Source: Shewanella nanhaiensis
Lineage (GTDB): Bacteria; Pseudomonadota; Gammaproteobacteria; Enterobacterales; Shewanellaceae
Direction of reading: 5' to 3'
Length of the DNA stretch: 64,000 nt
NCBI RefSeq assembly: GCF_019457885.1
Contig: NZ_JAHZST010000003.1
Coordinates: 372,001-436,000, forward strand
Position numbers and translations under genes: made by a program. The notes under the pieces were generated by a model. It did not search any database and was not told where the DNA came from. It was given only the letters and a program-made list of their open reading frames with translations. Shown here piece after piece: positions 8,506 to 17,698 of the stretch (positions are counted from its first letter, which is position 1; every line of letters begins with the position of its first letter).

Positions 8506-10323
8506 ATGTCATCCGAAGAAAAAACTTTCCGCGAACTCGGTCTTTCCGAGCCTTTGTTGCGTGCTCTTGACGAGCTAGGCTACGAAAAGCCTACCCCAAT
8601 TCAAGCTGCAAGTATCGACCCTCTTATGGCCAACAAGGACATATTAGGTCAGGCACAGACTGGTACAGGTAAAACTGGTGCCTTCGCTCTGCCACTACTT
8701 AACAGCATCGACCCAACAACCAATGCACCTCAAATTTTAGTGCTAGCGCCAACACGTGAACTTGCCGTTCAGGTTGCAGAAGCTTTTGCTAGCTACTCTA
8801 AATTTATGAAAGGCATGCATGTACTACCTATTTATGGTGGTCAAAGCATGCAGCAGCAGCTTAACTCTCTTAGACGTGGTCCACAGATCATCGTTGGTAC
8901 TCCTGGCCGTGTTATGGACCATATGCGTCGTGGCACACTTAAGCTAGCTACGCTTAAAGCTATGGTACTTGATGAAGCTGATGAGATGCTAAAAATGGGC
9001 TTCATCGATGATATCGAATGGATCCTTGAGCATACACCTCAAGAGCGTCAACTCGCACTTTTCTCAGCGACTATGCCTGAGCAGATTAAGCGTGTTGCTA
9101 ACAAGTACTTGGATAACCCAGTACACGTTAAAATTGCAGCCACTACAACAACGGTTGAAACCATCGAGCAACGTTTTGTTCAGGTCTCTCAGCACAACAA
9201 ACTTGAAGCGTTAGTACGTGTTCTTGAAGTTGAAAAGACTGAAGGTATCATCATCTTCGTTCGTACTCGTAACAGCTGTGTTGAGTTAGCAGAGAAGCTT
9301 GAAGCGCGCGGTTATGCATCATCACCACTACACGGTGATATGAACCAGCAGGCTCGTGAGCGCGCTGTTGATCAACTTAAGCGTGGCAAGCTAGATATCA
9401 TTATCGCCACTGATGTTGCTGCTCGTGGTCTTGACGTTGAGCGTATCGGACACGTAGTTAACTACGATATCCCATATGATACAGAAGCTTATGTTCACCG
9501 TATTGGTCGTACTGGCCGTGCTGGTCGTACTGGTATGGCAATCTTGTTTGTTACGCACAGAGAGATGCGTATGCTACGCACTATCGAACGTGCAACAAAG
9601 AGCCGCATCTCACCAATGGACGTTCCTAGCCCAGAGACAGTGACCGAGCGTCGTCTATCTCGCCTAGGTGAGCAAGTTGCAGAGATCATCAGCAAAGACT
9701 CTTTAGATTTCATGAAGGGTGCTGTAGCTCAACTTTGTCAACAACTTGAAGTCGACACTGACATTCTTGCTGCAGCACTGCTACAGCAAGTACAGAAAGA
9801 GCGTCCTTTACAGTTGCCGTCGATTAACGAGCGTCAGCGTGACAACCGTGATGACCGTAACTCTCGCGATCGTGGTTCACGTGACCGTAATGATCGTCCT
9901 CGCCGTGATTCGCGCCCAACCCCAACTAACTTGGGTAAAGCCGATGCACTTAAGGACAATCCAGACGTTAAGATGAGCCGTTACATCATAGATGTGGGTC
10001 GTGATCATGGTGTTGGAGTGGGTAATATCGTTGGCGCTGTTGCAAACGAAGCAAACATCGACAGCCGTTATATTGGCCAGATCCAGTTATTTGATAACAT
10101 GACAGCTATCGATCTTCCTGATGGCATGCCAAAGGATGTACTGGACCACCTTAAAAAGGTGCGTGTTTGTGGCAAGCCACTTAACATTCGTGAAGCCGAT
10201 GGTGCTGAGATGCCAGCTGGAGACAGCCGTCCACCACGTCGCCCACGCAGACCTTCTGGTGACCGTCGCCCATCAGGTGACAGAAAAACACACCGCAAAG
10301 GCCCATCAAGAGATAGCGAGTAA
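8506..10323 (+). CDS. deaD: DEAD-box ATP-dependent RNA helicase DeaD/CsdA
   Basis: 605 residues from the ATG at 8506 (M-S-S-E-E-K-T-F), chosen because the conserved Q-motif region follows at once and AAGG lies 9 nt upstream. The frame is open 47 codons further upstream but that part overlaps the promoter. Helicase motifs: P-T-P-I-Q, Walker A A-Q-T-G-T-G-K-T at 50-57, D-E-A-D, S-A-T, and H-R-I-G-R-T-G-R. An RNA-binding DbpA-type domain (M-S-R-Y-I-I-D-V-G-R) and a basic R/G/D-rich tail follow, as in CsdA. It unwinds structured RNA in ribosome assembly and cold adaptation. Confidence 0.96.
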   Translation: MSSEEKTFRELGLSEPLLRALDELGYEKPTPIQAASIDPLMANKDILGQAQTGTGKTGAFALPLLNSIDPTTNAPQILVLAPTRELAVQVAEAFASYSKFMKGMHVLPIYGGQSMQQQLNSLRRGPQIIVGTPGRVMDHMRRGTLKLATLKAMVLDEADEMLKMGFIDDIEWILEHTPQERQLALFSATMPEQIKRVANKYLDNPVHVKIAATTTTVETIEQRFVQVSQHNKLEALVRVLEVEKTEGIIIFVRTRNSCVELAEKLEARGYASSPLHGDMNQQARERAVDQLKRGKLDIIIATDVAARGLDVERIGHVVNYDIPYDTEAYVHRIGRTGRAGRTGMAILFVTHREMRMLRTIERATKSRISPMDVPSPETVTERRLSRLGEQVAEIISKDSLDFMKGAVAQLCQQLEVDTDILAAALLQQVQKERPLQLPSINERQRDNRDDRNSRDRGSRDRNDRPRRDSRPTPTNLGKADALKDNPDVKMSRYIIDVGRDHGVGVGNIVGAVANEANIDSRYIGQIQLFDNMTAIDLPDGMPKDVLDHLKKVRVCGKPLNIREADGAEMPAGDSRPPRRPRRPSGDRRPSGDRKTHRKGPSRDSE

Positions 10324-10364
10324 ACCCGCTAGATGAGCCGATCGCTTTTAACTAAGTGAATCCA

Positions 10365-10396
10365 TAAAAAAGGAGCCCTAGGCTCCTTTTTTGCTT
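10365..10396. terminator. Terminator between deaD and the VOC gene
   Basis: AGGAGCC (10371-10377) pairs with GGCTCCT (10381-10387) around a 3-nt loop. It is flanked by an A-run on the left and a T-run on the right, so it can end transcription from both convergent genes. Confidence 0.88.
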
Positions 10397-10429
10397 TTTT
10401 ATTGATTGGTATTAGCCATCAATCTCATT

Positions 10430-10978
10430 TCAAGAATCGCTCCCTTCGAACTCCTCCTCATGTAACCAGGCGGCATGCTTAGGAGCCCGCTTAGTCACCG
10501 ACCACTCCTCAAGCATAGCTGGCGCAACCTTTTTCAACTCTTTAAATTGTGCGGGTGTGCCGGTCACACAGGTTAGCTCTAATCGGTGACCGTTTGGATC
10601 GAAAAAGTAGATCGATTCAATAATCCCATGCTTAGTGATCCCGAGTACCTCGACGCCTTTCTCCTCAAGCTCACGCTTGGCCTCAAGCAGTGCTGCAGTA
10701 TCTTTCACTCTAAATGCAATATGTTGCACCCACTCAGGGGTGTTTCTGTCTCTATCCATTTTGGGCGAATTCGGCAGCTCAAAGAATGCCAATATGTTGC
10801 CATTGCCCGCATCGAGAAACAGATGCATATAGGGGTCAGGCGCTTTAGTCGAAGGCACCTTATCTTCAGCTATGGCCACGAGGAAATCCATATTGAGCTT
10901 ATCTCTATAAAACTCAACAGTCTCTTTCGCATCATTACAGCGATATGCTACATGGTGTATCTGCTCGATATTGATCAT
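10430..10978 (-). CDS. VOC/glyoxalase-fold protein
   Basis: 182 residues from the ATG at 10978, which has a strong AGGGGAAG ribosome site; an upstream in-frame extension to 11131 covers an operator palindrome and is unlikely to be coding. It is a vicinal-oxygen-chelate domain: I-H-H-V-A-Y-R at the start, then W-V-Q-H-I-A-F-R-V-K-D in the second module and F-F-D-P-N-G-H-R-L-E-L-T near residue 150. These carry the typical His/Glu metal ligands. Members are glyoxalases, dioxygenases or resistance proteins; substrate unknown. It is divergent from a MarR regulator across the palindrome, so MarR probably controls it. Confidence 0.8.
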   Translation of the reverse strand: MINIEQIHHVAYRCNDAKETVEFYRDKLNMDFLVAIAEDKVPSTKAPDPYMHLFLDAGNGNILAFFELPNSPKMDRDRNTPEWVQHIAFRVKDTAALLEAKRELEEKGVEVLGITKHGIIESIYFFDPNGHRLELTCVTGTPAQFKELKKVAPAMLEEWSVTKRAPKHAAWLHEEEFEGSDS

Positions 10979-10988
10979 AACTTCCCCT

Positions 10989-11020
10989 AAGAATATAGTA
11001 ACAAATGTTACTATATTCTT
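10989..11020. promoter_or_regulatory. 32-bp perfect palindrome, probable MarR operator
   Basis: Arms of 15 bp (10989-11003 and 11006-11020, AAGAATATAGTAACA and its complement) flank a 2-nt centre. It lies just upstream of the ribosome site of the VOC gene and in the gap shared with the divergent MarR gene, the usual place for an autoregulated MarR operator. Binding is inferred. Confidence 0.65.
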
Positions 11021-11148
11021 TTTATCATCAGAGTTCAAGAAATGAGCAAGCTTTAAAGAGAAGCTGTAAAGGAATCCCTTTACTCCAGTAAGCGGGTAAG
11101 CCGATAATGTCGCTACCACGATAAGTAACATGCCAATTAAGAGTGACT

Positions 11149-11640
11149 ATGTCAGTAAGAGAGCGCAATTCTGATAAGGAGATAGAGGTGAGTTTAGAGA
11201 TGGAGCAGTTCTTTCCTTTTCAGCTCACTCAATTACAGGCTCGCGTAAGTGACAGTATTGCCGATATCTACACTGGCCATTTTGCATTATCCAAACATGA
11301 ATGGCGCATAGTAGCAGTACTGGGAGCAGGGCAATCACTCTCGGCCAAAGATATCGGCTCGATGATTAATCTAGAGAAGATGCAGACCAGCCGCGCTATC
11401 GCCAAGATGCTCGATAAATCTCTGCTGATGAAAGACAGCCACAAGCATGATAAACGCTCCTCCCTGTTAAAGTTAAGCCCAGAGGGAATTAAGATCCATC
11501 AAGAGCTAGCCCCGATGATCTTAGCCAGAGAGCAAGCCCTTATGTCGATACTGAGCAGCGATGAGCAGTTCAAACTTAATGAGATGTTCAAAAAACTAAT
11601 GAGCAGAGCTGACGAGCTTCTACAAGATAGATTGCCCTGA
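11149..11640 (+). CDS. MarR-family transcriptional regulator
   Basis: 163 residues from ATG 11149 (GTG at 11143 is an alternative). A winged helix-turn-helix fills the centre: L-S-K-H-E-W-R-I, then S-A-K-D-I-G-S-M-I-N-L-E-K-M-Q-T-S-R-A as recognition region, and the wing K-H-D-K-R-S-S-L-L-K-L-S-P-E-G, which matches the MarR D-x-R-x(4)-L-T-x-x-G signature closely. Such proteins are dimeric repressors released by small phenolic or oxidative ligands. Together with the 32-bp palindrome and the divergent VOC gene it forms a likely self-contained regulatory unit. Confidence 0.88.
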   Translation: MSVRERNSDKEIEVSLEMEQFFPFQLTQLQARVSDSIADIYTGHFALSKHEWRIVAVLGAGQSLSAKDIGSMINLEKMQTSRAIAKMLDKSLLMKDSHKHDKRSSLLKLSPEGIKIHQELAPMILAREQALMSILSSDEQFKLNEMFKKLMSRADELLQDRLP

Positions 11641-11670
11641 CACTTAAGCTGTGTAGAGCAGCATCACTGG

Positions 11671-12807
11671 CTACTCACTCTCCTTAACCATATTAGCCAC
11701 ATATTCACCTAAAGCCAGACTCGCAGTTAACCCAGGAGACTCAATGCCAAATAGGTTTATCAGTCCATCTATATGATGCTCACCTTCCCCTTGAATCTGA
11801 AAATCTTTAAAGGAGTCATTGGGACCTTGCAACTTAGGGCGAATGCCTGCACAGCCTGGATGGAGTTTTTCAGGATCGATATTGGGGTAATAGCGCCTTA
11901 TCGCTGCTATAAAGCCCTCTTTCAATGAGATTGGGATCGAGTAATCTTGCGAGTTTAACAAGTCTTGGGGACTTAAATAATGGGCATCTGGACCAAATCT
12001 TAACTGCCCAGCCATATCTATGGTTGCGTGTATGCCTAACCCTGCACTATTTGGCTCAGGTGCTGGGTAAACCAACTTAGTGAAAGGGTTTACACCACTG
12101 TAGTTAAAATAGTGTCCTTTACACCAATAAAGCTCAGGCAAAAGGCTCACACCAACCCCCTCTATGCGCCTTGCAACCTCTGTGCAGCTTAAACCGCTAC
12201 TGTTAATAAGATGACGACACTGCATCTTTACCACATCACCATCGACATTCAACCAAACGATAAAGCCACCAGAGATAGGCTCTGCCCTTACCAACTCAGT
12301 ATGGCTGGCAAATATCCCTCCAGCGAGCTCTATGTCAGCCAATAGACTCGACATATAACTGTGGCTATCTATGATCCCCGTCGAGGGAGATAACAGGGCA
12401 GCAGAAGCGCTCAGCTCAGATGAGAATGAATCAAAGCCTTGCTTAGAAACCCAGTAAAGATCATCAACACCATTTTTAAGCGCTTGCTCCATTACAGTGT
12501 GTAATGCACTCTCTTGAACAGAGCTATTGGCAACAATCAGCTTACCAATAGGCGAGAAAGGCACTCCTTTTCGCTGGCAATATTCATAGAGAGCATGCCT
12601 TCCTGCAACGCAAAACTTAGCCTTTAGACTGTGTTGAGGATAATAGATCCCAGCATGGATAACTTCACTGTTTCTGCTACTCGTCTCTTCACCGAAACCT
12701 CCTCTTCTGTCAATAACGGCAAGGCTCCTCCCTGTGTTACTCAACTTGGCCGCAATGGCAAGCCCGACAACACCAGCACCGACAACGATGACATCCAATT
12801 TTTCCAT
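11671..12807 (-). CDS. FAD-dependent oxidoreductase, LhgO-like
   Basis: 378 residues from ATG 12807 (M-E-K-L-D-V-I-V-V-G). The Rossmann dinucleotide motif G-A-G-V-V-G-L-A is at once at the N-terminus, followed by the acidic strand end V-I-D-R. The R-N-S-E-V-I-H-A-G-I-Y-Y-P segment and the end motif F-G-I-E-S-P-G-L-T-A-S-L-A-L-G are shared with L-2-hydroxyglutarate dehydrogenases and related DAO-superfamily enzymes. The reaction is probably oxidation of a 2-hydroxy acid or amine with FAD; the exact substrate cannot be set from sequence. It is convergent with the MarR gene and may stand alone. Confidence 0.8.
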   Translation of the reverse strand: MEKLDVIVVGAGVVGLAIAAKLSNTGRSLAVIDRRGGFGEETSSRNSEVIHAGIYYPQHSLKAKFCVAGRHALYEYCQRKGVPFSPIGKLIVANSSVQESALHTVMEQALKNGVDDLYWVSKQGFDSFSSELSASAALLSPSTGIIDSHSYMSSLLADIELAGGIFASHTELVRAEPISGGFIVWLNVDGDVVKMQCRHLINSSGLSCTEVARRIEGVGVSLLPELYWCKGHYFNYSGVNPFTKLVYPAPEPNSAGLGIHATIDMAGQLRFGPDAHYLSPQDLLNSQDYSIPISLKEGFIAAIRRYYPNIDPEKLHPGCAGIRPKLQGPNDSFKDFQIQGEGEHHIDGLINLFGIESPGLTASLALGEYVANMVKESE

Positions 12808-12964
12808 GAAAATTAATCTCAACTATTAAACAGTCTATTTCAATCAGTTAAGGATACGCCTTAATAAGAGGTTAGCCAAAGCATCACAAGGTAGCGTTGC
12901 AGCACCATTTGCTATGATCTATATTAAACCGTCACGTTTTAATAAATATTATAAAGAGGAAAGC

Positions 12965-13354
12965 ATGGCAAGGCTAAGTTTTGGCTGCACTATTAACCAT
13001 TTAGAATCGAATATAGCAGAAGTCATTGTCGACAGTGGCGTTGAGCTGGGTATCGAAATGGTCGAAGAGCTGGATAACTATCTAAGTGACTTTTATCCAG
13101 GAGATTTTGCCCTGCTCGTTAATAAAAAAAATCAATACAGCTACACCTATGAAGCCCAACTCTGTCTTGCCTCATTGGAGCACCAAAGGGCATTGGCCAT
13201 CCTGTACCATGATCTACAAAGAGAGCATATCCCTCCCCTTCTAGGTCAGCGAGTCACCTTAGACGAGATCAATATAAAAATCTTTCCTGCAACCAAGTTA
13301 GGCACGCAGAGTGCCATGAACTGGCTTAAAGAGATATTGGCCAAAACAGCCTAG
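12965..13354 (+). CDS. Small conserved protein, possible STAS-like fold
   Basis: 129 residues from ATG 12965, which has a strong AAAGAGGAAA ribosome site; an upstream in-frame codon lacks one. There is no signal peptide or membrane segment, so it is cytoplasmic. The pattern of a short alpha/beta protein with N-K-K-N-Q-Y-S-Y-T-Y-E-A-Q and A-L-A-I-L-Y-H reminds me of STAS/SEC14-like single-domain proteins, but I do not recognise the family with certainty. It stands alone between the oxidoreductase and the binding-protein gene. Confidence 0.6.
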   Translation: MARLSFGCTINHLESNIAEVIVDSGVELGIEMVEELDNYLSDFYPGDFALLVNKKNQYSYTYEAQLCLASLEHQRALAILYHDLQREHIPPLLGQRVTLDEINIKIFPATKLGTQSAMNWLKEILAKTA

Positions 13355-13508
13355 ATTCAAAACAAAACAACTTCTCACACCAATAATAAAGACTTTACCT
13401 AATAAGCGTTATTGCTCCTCCTGTTATAGATGGAATATCAACCGATAATAGGATGAATTTACTCATTTTGGTCTATTGTTATACCAAGATCACTCATGGA
13501 AGAGATTT

Positions 13509-14507
13509 ATGAGTAAGGTGAATTTTTCCACTGTAAAAAAACAATATCTGCCTCCTCTAATCCTTATTTTAATATATGGCCTAGTTGCATCCATTAGCCA
13601 AGTAGAAGCTAAAGATAGGTATAGAGTAGGAGTCGCAAGCTGGTCCGGCTATGAAAGCAGCGTTCAAGGTTTTAAAGATGGAATGACAGAAGCAGGCCTA
13701 ATAGAAAACATCAATATAAACTATACCCTTGGTGAAATTGGTAGCGATAAGACGTTACAAGAAAAGGTCGCAAAGGAGTTTAAACGCTTAGGGGTCGATC
13801 TAGTTTACTCACTCACAACTCCCGGCACAGCAATAATGAAGGAGGTCTTACCCGAACAGATGCCCATCGTTTTTTCAATTGTTACCTACCCAGCTGACTC
13901 AGGTCTTATTGAGTCCTTCGAGTATTCAGGTAATAACTTGGTTGGAACCAGCAACTTCATTCCTTTAGCACACTACATCTCTCTACTTAATTTAATTCTA
14001 CCTAACGCTAAATCAGCAGCCATTTTCCACCGTAAAGGTGAGCCCAACTCCAATATCCAGGCGGCAAACATGATCCGCCTACTCAAACGAAAAGGGATCA
14101 CCACTATCAATTTGGAGCCTAGAGATATCGAAGAGTTAAAGTTGATGGCTAAAGAGCAAGTAAGTAAAGTTGATCTATTTATCACAACAACTGACACACT
14201 ACTCCAAGCAGGTGGAGAGGCTGCACTTATCGAAATATCTCTTCAGCATAAACTTCCCATTCTTAGTTCAAATAAAAGTGGTATCGAACAAGGTTCAACA
14301 TTTGGCCCCGTAGCAGATTTCTATACTCTGGGAAAAATGGCTGCTAAAAAAGCTTCCAGAATTCTCCAAGAAAAACTTCCCCCCACTAGATTAAAGTCTG
14401 AACTACAAGATCCGCCCCTCTTTCTGGCCAACCCCAATAGCCTAAAACAGCTGGGCATAGTGCTGTCAGATACAGCTAAAGAGAAGGTAATTTTAATCAC
14501 CCCATGA
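13509..14507 (+). CDS. ABC-type periplasmic substrate-binding protein (ABC_sub_bind)
   Basis: 332 residues from ATG 13509 (ribosome site GGAAGAGA). The signal peptide ends near V-E-A at residue 34. The mature protein begins Y-R-V-G-V-A-S-W-S-G-Y and has the two-lobed layout of the ABC_sub_bind family: L-G-V-D-L-V-Y-S-L-T-T-P in lobe 1, N-L-V-G-T-S at the hinge, and D-L-F-I-T-T-T-D in lobe 2. Family members bind amino acids or other small ligands for ABC importers, but no permease or ATPase gene is here. The next gene, 10 nt on, is a hybrid sensor kinase, so the protein may act as its ligand sensor. Confidence 0.85.
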   Translation: MSKVNFSTVKKQYLPPLILILIYGLVASISQVEAKDRYRVGVASWSGYESSVQGFKDGMTEAGLIENININYTLGEIGSDKTLQEKVAKEFKRLGVDLVYSLTTPGTAIMKEVLPEQMPIVFSIVTYPADSGLIESFEYSGNNLVGTSNFIPLAHYISLLNLILPNAKSAAIFHRKGEPNSNIQAANMIRLLKRKGITTINLEPRDIEELKLMAKEQVSKVDLFITTTDTLLQAGGEAALIEISLQHKLPILSSNKSGIEQGSTFGPVADFYTLGKMAAKKASRILQEKLPPTRLKSELQDPPLFLANPNSLKQLGIVLSDTAKEKVILITP

Positions 14508-14517
14508 AAGATATCTG

Positions 14518-17500
14518 ATGAAGTTAATTACAAAATTAGTATTATCAGCCTCGATTAGCGTCATGCTCGTCATTGGCTCAGTGGGTTACTACTTACAGTT
14601 TCAAGTTAGAAACTTTATGTTAGAGATGAAAACAAATCATCTCGAAGGCAATATTGAGCTGGCCATAACTAAAATTGATGATAAACATCAGCAAATATTA
14701 AGTATTTTAAGGGAATTTGCACGAAATCGAGAGATAAAAAAAGCATTAGATCTTTTCGATAGCCGTGGGATCAGTCAAGTTCTCAACGATCTTCCCTATA
14801 TTTATCCATTTATCAATTATGTTCTGGTCGCCGAACCCGATGGTGCTGTTTTCTCAACCAGTACACGAAGCCACCAAAATAAAAAAATCTATGGTGAAAA
14901 CCTACTACTTCTCAATATCTTAACTCACCCGCTATTTCTAACTTCAACAACAGATGATACTTACTTCAGCTCTTATCAAGCAGATCCTTACCTTAGCCAT
15001 GTTGGAATAGATAAGGAAAAGAGCCAGTGGCTAGCGACAAAAATCACGAAACGAGGAGAGTTTATTGGCTGGCTTGTTATCTCTGTTGATTGGCATCAAG
15101 TCAACCAAGCTGTATTAAAAACCTTAGTAGATGAGTTAAACCGTACAAACAATCATGTCACCTCAGCCTTTATCAGATCGAAACAGGGAGAGATACTTGT
15201 CCAACACCCATTACAAACAAAAGATAATGAGCTCGCCGCAAGTGATCACCCACTCGAAGCTTTAACATCAAAAAATATTGTGAATAATCATTATATTGAA
15301 AATAATGAAGTCCTGATAATTTATGATCAAGAGAAAGTTTTTAAACCTCTAAAACAGATCTCTCAAGTCATTCTAATAACATCACTACTCGGGGCATTTA
15401 TGCTTGCTAGCTTTCTCTACTTCTTAGCTAAGCATGGCCTGTTACGTAGATTAGAAATATTACGTCTTGGCTCAAAAGTCATTGGCGATGGTAATCTATC
15501 TTATCGACTTCCAGATCTAGGCAATGATGAAATTGCAACTCTAGGAAACGCCATGAATACTATGGCGGCAAACCTTCAATCAACTACCACCAATAAGGTC
15601 CTGTTAGACGTTGAGATTGAGGAGAGGAAAAAAGTAGAGCAGGAGATAAAGCAGATGCTCGCGCTACTGGAGTCGACACTAGAATCAACCGATAACGGCA
15701 TTTTAGTCACAGGTAAACAAGGAGATATTTTTAAGGTCAATAAACGGTTTTTGGCCATTTGGAAACTAAAAGCCTCTCAACTTAACTTAGATGACAAAGA
15801 CCAGCTACAAAAGCACTTAAATAAACAGTTACATCATCAAAATCTATTGTTTGAAACAGCAAGATTAGAAGGCAATGATAAACACCCCACCTTTGATAAA
15901 CTCTACCTTAAAGATGGCCGAGTCATGGAGCGCGTCTCTTTACCCATGAATCTCGATGGAAAGATTAATGGTCGAGTCTGGAACTACCAAGATATAACCC
16001 ACCGAATAGAATCAGAAAATGCGTTAATTCTCGCTAAAGATGCAGCAGAAGATGCTGCACTGGCAAAAAGTGAGTTTTTGGCGAGTATGAGCCATGAGAT
16101 ACGCACCCCAATGAATGGTGTTTTGGGTATGCTTGGCCTCTTGCTTAATAGTGAACTGAAAGAAGATCAAAGAAAAAAAGCCTCTATTGCGCAATCCAGT
16201 GCCCAATCATTGCTGACCTTAATTAATGATATTTTGGATTACTCCAAGGTTGATGCAGGCAAACTGGAACTGGAAAATTTAGACTTTAACCTTCGCCAAT
16301 TACTAGGTCAGTTCGCTGAATCTATGGCTATAGAGGCACAAAATAAAAACTTGGAACTTATACTCGACCTCTCAGGCATAGAACATACCTCAGTCAAAGG
16401 AGACTCAGGAAGATTAAGGCAGATATTAACCAATTTGGTCGGTAACTCAATCAAGTTCACCTCTCAAGGGGAGATCCTTATCCGAGCAAAGTTAACTCTT
16501 TTAGAAGATGAAAACTGGTTATTCAAATGCTCAATTAGCGACACAGGTATCGGAATCGCAGAGAACAAACGCTCATCTCTCTTTGACTCTTTCAGTCAAG
16601 CTGACGCTTCTACAACCCGAAGATTTGGAGGAACAGGTCTTGGATTAGCTATTGTGAAGAAATTATGCCAATTAATGGGAGGCGACATAAGTGTCACCAC
16701 GGAATTGAATCAAGGAAGCTGCTTTAGCTTCTACCTTCATCTGGAAAAAAGTGAGCTGACTCAGCTTGTCATACCTAAAGTCGACATAAACTCCCTTAAC
16801 TTACTAATTGTCGATGATAATAAGACAAACAGAGAGGTACTAAAAAATCAACTTAACCTCTGGGGAGCCGAAGTATCGGAAGCAGAAAGTGGCCCAGAAG
16901 CCCTAAAGCTCTGTCAATCAAGGTTTTTACAAAAAGATAAACCTCAGTTCGATATCGCATTTCTGGACATGAGTATGCCAAAGATGGATGGTGCTATGTT
17001 AGGAAAGCTGATGCAGACCTCACCCCACTTCAATGAGATCAAACTGGTGATGATGACACCAATGTCTCAAGAAGGGGATGCTCAATTCTTTGCAGATCTA
17101 GGTTTTCAGGCCTACTTTCCAAAACCTACAACTACCGAAGATCTCTTTGATGCCTTATCTACTGTTACTAAATCTGGTGAAGCCATGAAAAACGAGTCCC
17201 CATTGATAACACACAATGATCTCACGACTCTTAGTCATAAAGATAAGTCCGCCTCATACAAAGAGGAAAATAGCTGGGAAACAGAGGCTTCAATACTGCT
17301 AGTCGAAGACAACCATGTAAACCAACTCGTTGTTCAGGGGATTTTAGAGGAGTTTGATATCACTCCCACTGTGGCAATCAACGGTATTCAAGCCTTAGAG
17401 AGACTCAATCAGCAAGATAAGAGGTTCAATATCATCTTGATGGACTGTCAAATGCCCGAAATGGATGGCTATCAAACCACTCAAGCCATACGCTCAGGTC

Positions 17501-17685
17501 AAGCTGGTGAAGAGTATACAGATGCTTGCATCATAGCCATGACAGCTAATGCCATGATAGGTGACAAAGAAAAATGCATTCAATCCGGCATGAATGATTA
17601 CCTAGCTAAGCCAATTGATCCAGATAGGCTTGTTGCCAAATTAAAACAATGGCTAGAGCCCCTAACAGAAATAAAAAATCATTAA
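14518..17685 (+). CDS. Hybrid sensor histidine kinase with two receiver domains
   Basis: 1055 residues. Order: TM1 (about 6-26), periplasmic sensor region of about 255 residues, TM2 (about 282-303), HAMP, coiled coil, PAS (about 380-495), HisKA with phospho-acceptor H526 in S-H-E-I-R-T-P-M-N-G, HATPase with N, G1 (D-T-G-I-G-I) and G2 (G-G-T-G-L-G-L-A) boxes, receiver 1 (D817 in F-L-D-M-S-M-P), receiver 2 (D976 in L-M-D-C-Q-M-P). No Hpt domain, so phosphotransfer needs a separate Hpt protein. Tight spacing to the upstream binding-protein gene suggests a two-part sensor comparable in layout to LuxP-LuxQ. Confidence 0.92.
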   Translation: MKLITKLVLSASISVMLVIGSVGYYLQFQVRNFMLEMKTNHLEGNIELAITKIDDKHQQILSILREFARNREIKKALDLFDSRGISQVLNDLPYIYPFINYVLVAEPDGAVFSTSTRSHQNKKIYGENLLLLNILTHPLFLTSTTDDTYFSSYQADPYLSHVGIDKEKSQWLATKITKRGEFIGWLVISVDWHQVNQAVLKTLVDELNRTNNHVTSAFIRSKQGEILVQHPLQTKDNELAASDHPLEALTSKNIVNNHYIENNEVLIIYDQEKVFKPLKQISQVILITSLLGAFMLASFLYFLAKHGLLRRLEILRLGSKVIGDGNLSYRLPDLGNDEIATLGNAMNTMAANLQSTTTNKVLLDVEIEERKKVEQEIKQMLALLESTLESTDNGILVTGKQGDIFKVNKRFLAIWKLKASQLNLDDKDQLQKHLNKQLHHQNLLFETARLEGNDKHPTFDKLYLKDGRVMERVSLPMNLDGKINGRVWNYQDITHRIESENALILAKDAAEDAALAKSEFLASMSHEIRTPMNGVLGMLGLLLNSELKEDQRKKASIAQSSAQSLLTLINDILDYSKVDAGKLELENLDFNLRQLLGQFAESMAIEAQNKNLELILDLSGIEHTSVKGDSGRLRQILTNLVGNSIKFTSQGEILIRAKLTLLEDENWLFKCSISDTGIGIAENKRSSLFDSFSQADASTTRRFGGTGLGLAIVKKLCQLMGGDISVTTELNQGSCFSFYLHLEKSELTQLVIPKVDINSLNLLIVDDNKTNREVLKNQLNLWGAEVSEAESGPEALKLCQSRFLQKDKPQFDIAFLDMSMPKMDGAMLGKLMQTSPHFNEIKLVMMTPMSQEGDAQFFADLGFQAYFPKPTTTEDLFDALSTVTKSGEAMKNESPLITHNDLTTLSHKDKSASYKEENSWETEASILLVEDNHVNQLVVQGILEEFDITPTVAINGIQALERLNQQDKRFNIILMDCQMPEMDGYQTTQAIRSGQAGEEYTDACIIAMTANAMIGDKEKCIQSGMNDYLAKPIDPDRLVAKLKQWLEPLTEIKNH

Positions 17686-17698
17686 ACCACAGACCCAT

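Noticed and set aside
10979..11131. 51-codon N-terminal extension of the VOC protein
   Set aside because: It runs through the 32-bp palindrome; the ATG at 10978 has a strong ribosome site and starts the domain.
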